Source: Aphrocallistes beatrix (lineage: Eukaryota; Porifera; Hexactinellida; Sceptrulophora; Aphrocallistidae). Taken from it: a DNA stretch of 64,000 nt. Below are positions 63,234 to 64,000 of the stretch, piece after piece (the first letter of the stretch is position 1; each line of letters begins with the position of its first letter). The notes beneath the pieces were generated by a model that was not told the DNA's origin, searched no databases, and saw nothing but the letters and a program-made list of their open reading frames with translations. Where the stretch lies: positions 496,001-560,000 of the forward strand of contig OY725495.1 in assembly GCA_963281255.1 (NCBI GenBank), written 5' to 3'. The position numbers were made by a program, and so were the translations under genes.

Positions 63234-64000
63234 TTCTAGTGACAGATCAATAGAGTTAGTATGCTAGATTGTTTTTACTCTTAAAATATAAACAATAAAA
63301 TAAATATCCTCATAATACAGAGAAACCATCCGAACGTTTAATCGGTTATTCAAGGTCGAGCTGTGAAGTGTGGGCACAAAATTTTATTAGAATAAATAAT
63401 TGAATTAGATTGTTGTATGGTGAGATATATTATAAAAACGAGTCAAGGAAACTTTTCTCAACGGAAAATGATGCTTAAAACTAGATATATTACTCATATT
63501 TTAAAGTTAAATGTTATCGTTCACGATGAGCTATTGCAAAAAGAAAGATAATTACGTACGATGTTTTCTCTTAATCCTGGGTTTGTTAGATATTCAAAGC
63601 TCTGTTATAAATGTGTTACATGTTTAAACAAAAAAAGTAGAATTAAAGAGCACAACGACTAAGAAGATCATAAAGTATCAGCAAACCGCGAAGGTCAAGG
63701 AAGCTGAGCTTTATGCATATTTGTAAAGACAACATCGTGTGAAATGAATACTAAACATAAATCTATTATATTGTAATTGATGAAATGTATCAAAAGTGAG
63801 AAACGCAAAGCATAGCTTATTGAATGCAAGATATATAGTCCGAAATGGCTTAAGGTATATCCTTATTTTCAGGTTTCTTTTTATTCCCACAAAGCATTTG
63901 ACAGAGTAATAAAGAGACAGCTCACAACATCTAATAGGTTCCGGAATATCTTACGGAATATTGAAAATATATCAATTAAAATAGAATCTTTAAATGTTTC
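63234..64000. other. Right-hand edge, no gene seen
   Basis: AT-rich, stop codons frequent in all frames. Should hold the promoter of the 62760 gene. Its last part could be an intron or UTR of a gene beyond the window, but I see no exon. Confidence 0.4.

Noticed and set aside
1-64000. tRNA, rRNA or bacterial-type operon features
   Set aside because: Scanning by eye found no cloverleaf with A/B boxes, no rRNA segments and no Shine-Dalgarno-linked gene runs; all evidence is eukaryotic. A tRNAscan-SE or Infernal run would be needed to exclude divergent ncRNAs.

Overview
This is animal nuclear DNA: AT-rich (roughly one-third G+C by eye), standard stop codons, GT-AG introns mostly 50-500 bp long, and animal-specific genes (T-box factor, kinesin-9, GM130-type golgin, LRRK-type ROCO, GRXCR1-like, NHL-repeat proteins). 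Tight gene packing, genes nested inside introns, divergent family members and many short inverted-repeat transposons suggest an early-branching metazoan. A sponge is my leading guess, but the sequence alone does not prove it. All exon structures below were read by hand from splice signals, reading phase and family similarity.

Layout. 1-5.4 kb: end of a WD40 gene (+), ZNHIT2 (+), FAM76 (+), and a flavin monooxygenase (-). 5.4-10.3 kb: gene-poor DNA with an intact 749-bp hAT-type element (8-bp target duplication, broken BED finger) and a TATA box. 10.3-19.1 kb: a nine-coding-exon T-box gene. 19.1-21.2 kb: gene-free, with a 530-bp foldback repeat and a small TIR element. 21.2-27.6 kb: KIF9. 27.8-30.5 kb: GM130/GOLGA2-like golgin, starting under 200 bp after KIF9. 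31-34 kb: two tandem coiled-coil/NHL proteins. 34.4-41.3 kb: compact housekeeping genes (GRXCR1-like, WBP2/GRAM-like, UBE2Q, GINS4/SLD5, RAB9).

41.3-58.6 kb is the most unusual part: a 34-exon ROCO gene. It encodes an extra N-terminal small-GTPase-like domain, leucine-rich repeats, a second (ROC) G domain, COR, an LRRK-like kinase fold without its catalytic residues, a WD40 propeller and an acidic tail. Five genes lie on the opposite strand inside three of its introns: an SSB-like protein, a small membrane protein (possibly NDUFC2), gamma-glutamyltransferase, POLD2 and MRPL43.

58.6-64 kb: two tandem 62-residue signal-peptide/membrane micro-proteins and two minus-strand genes I do not recognise (one soluble, one multi-pass membrane). 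At least ten short TIR elements are spread through introns and spacers, mostly TA-flanked Tc1/mariner-pogo types. The genes do not form one pathway; the nested replication and mitochondrial genes seem to share only location.
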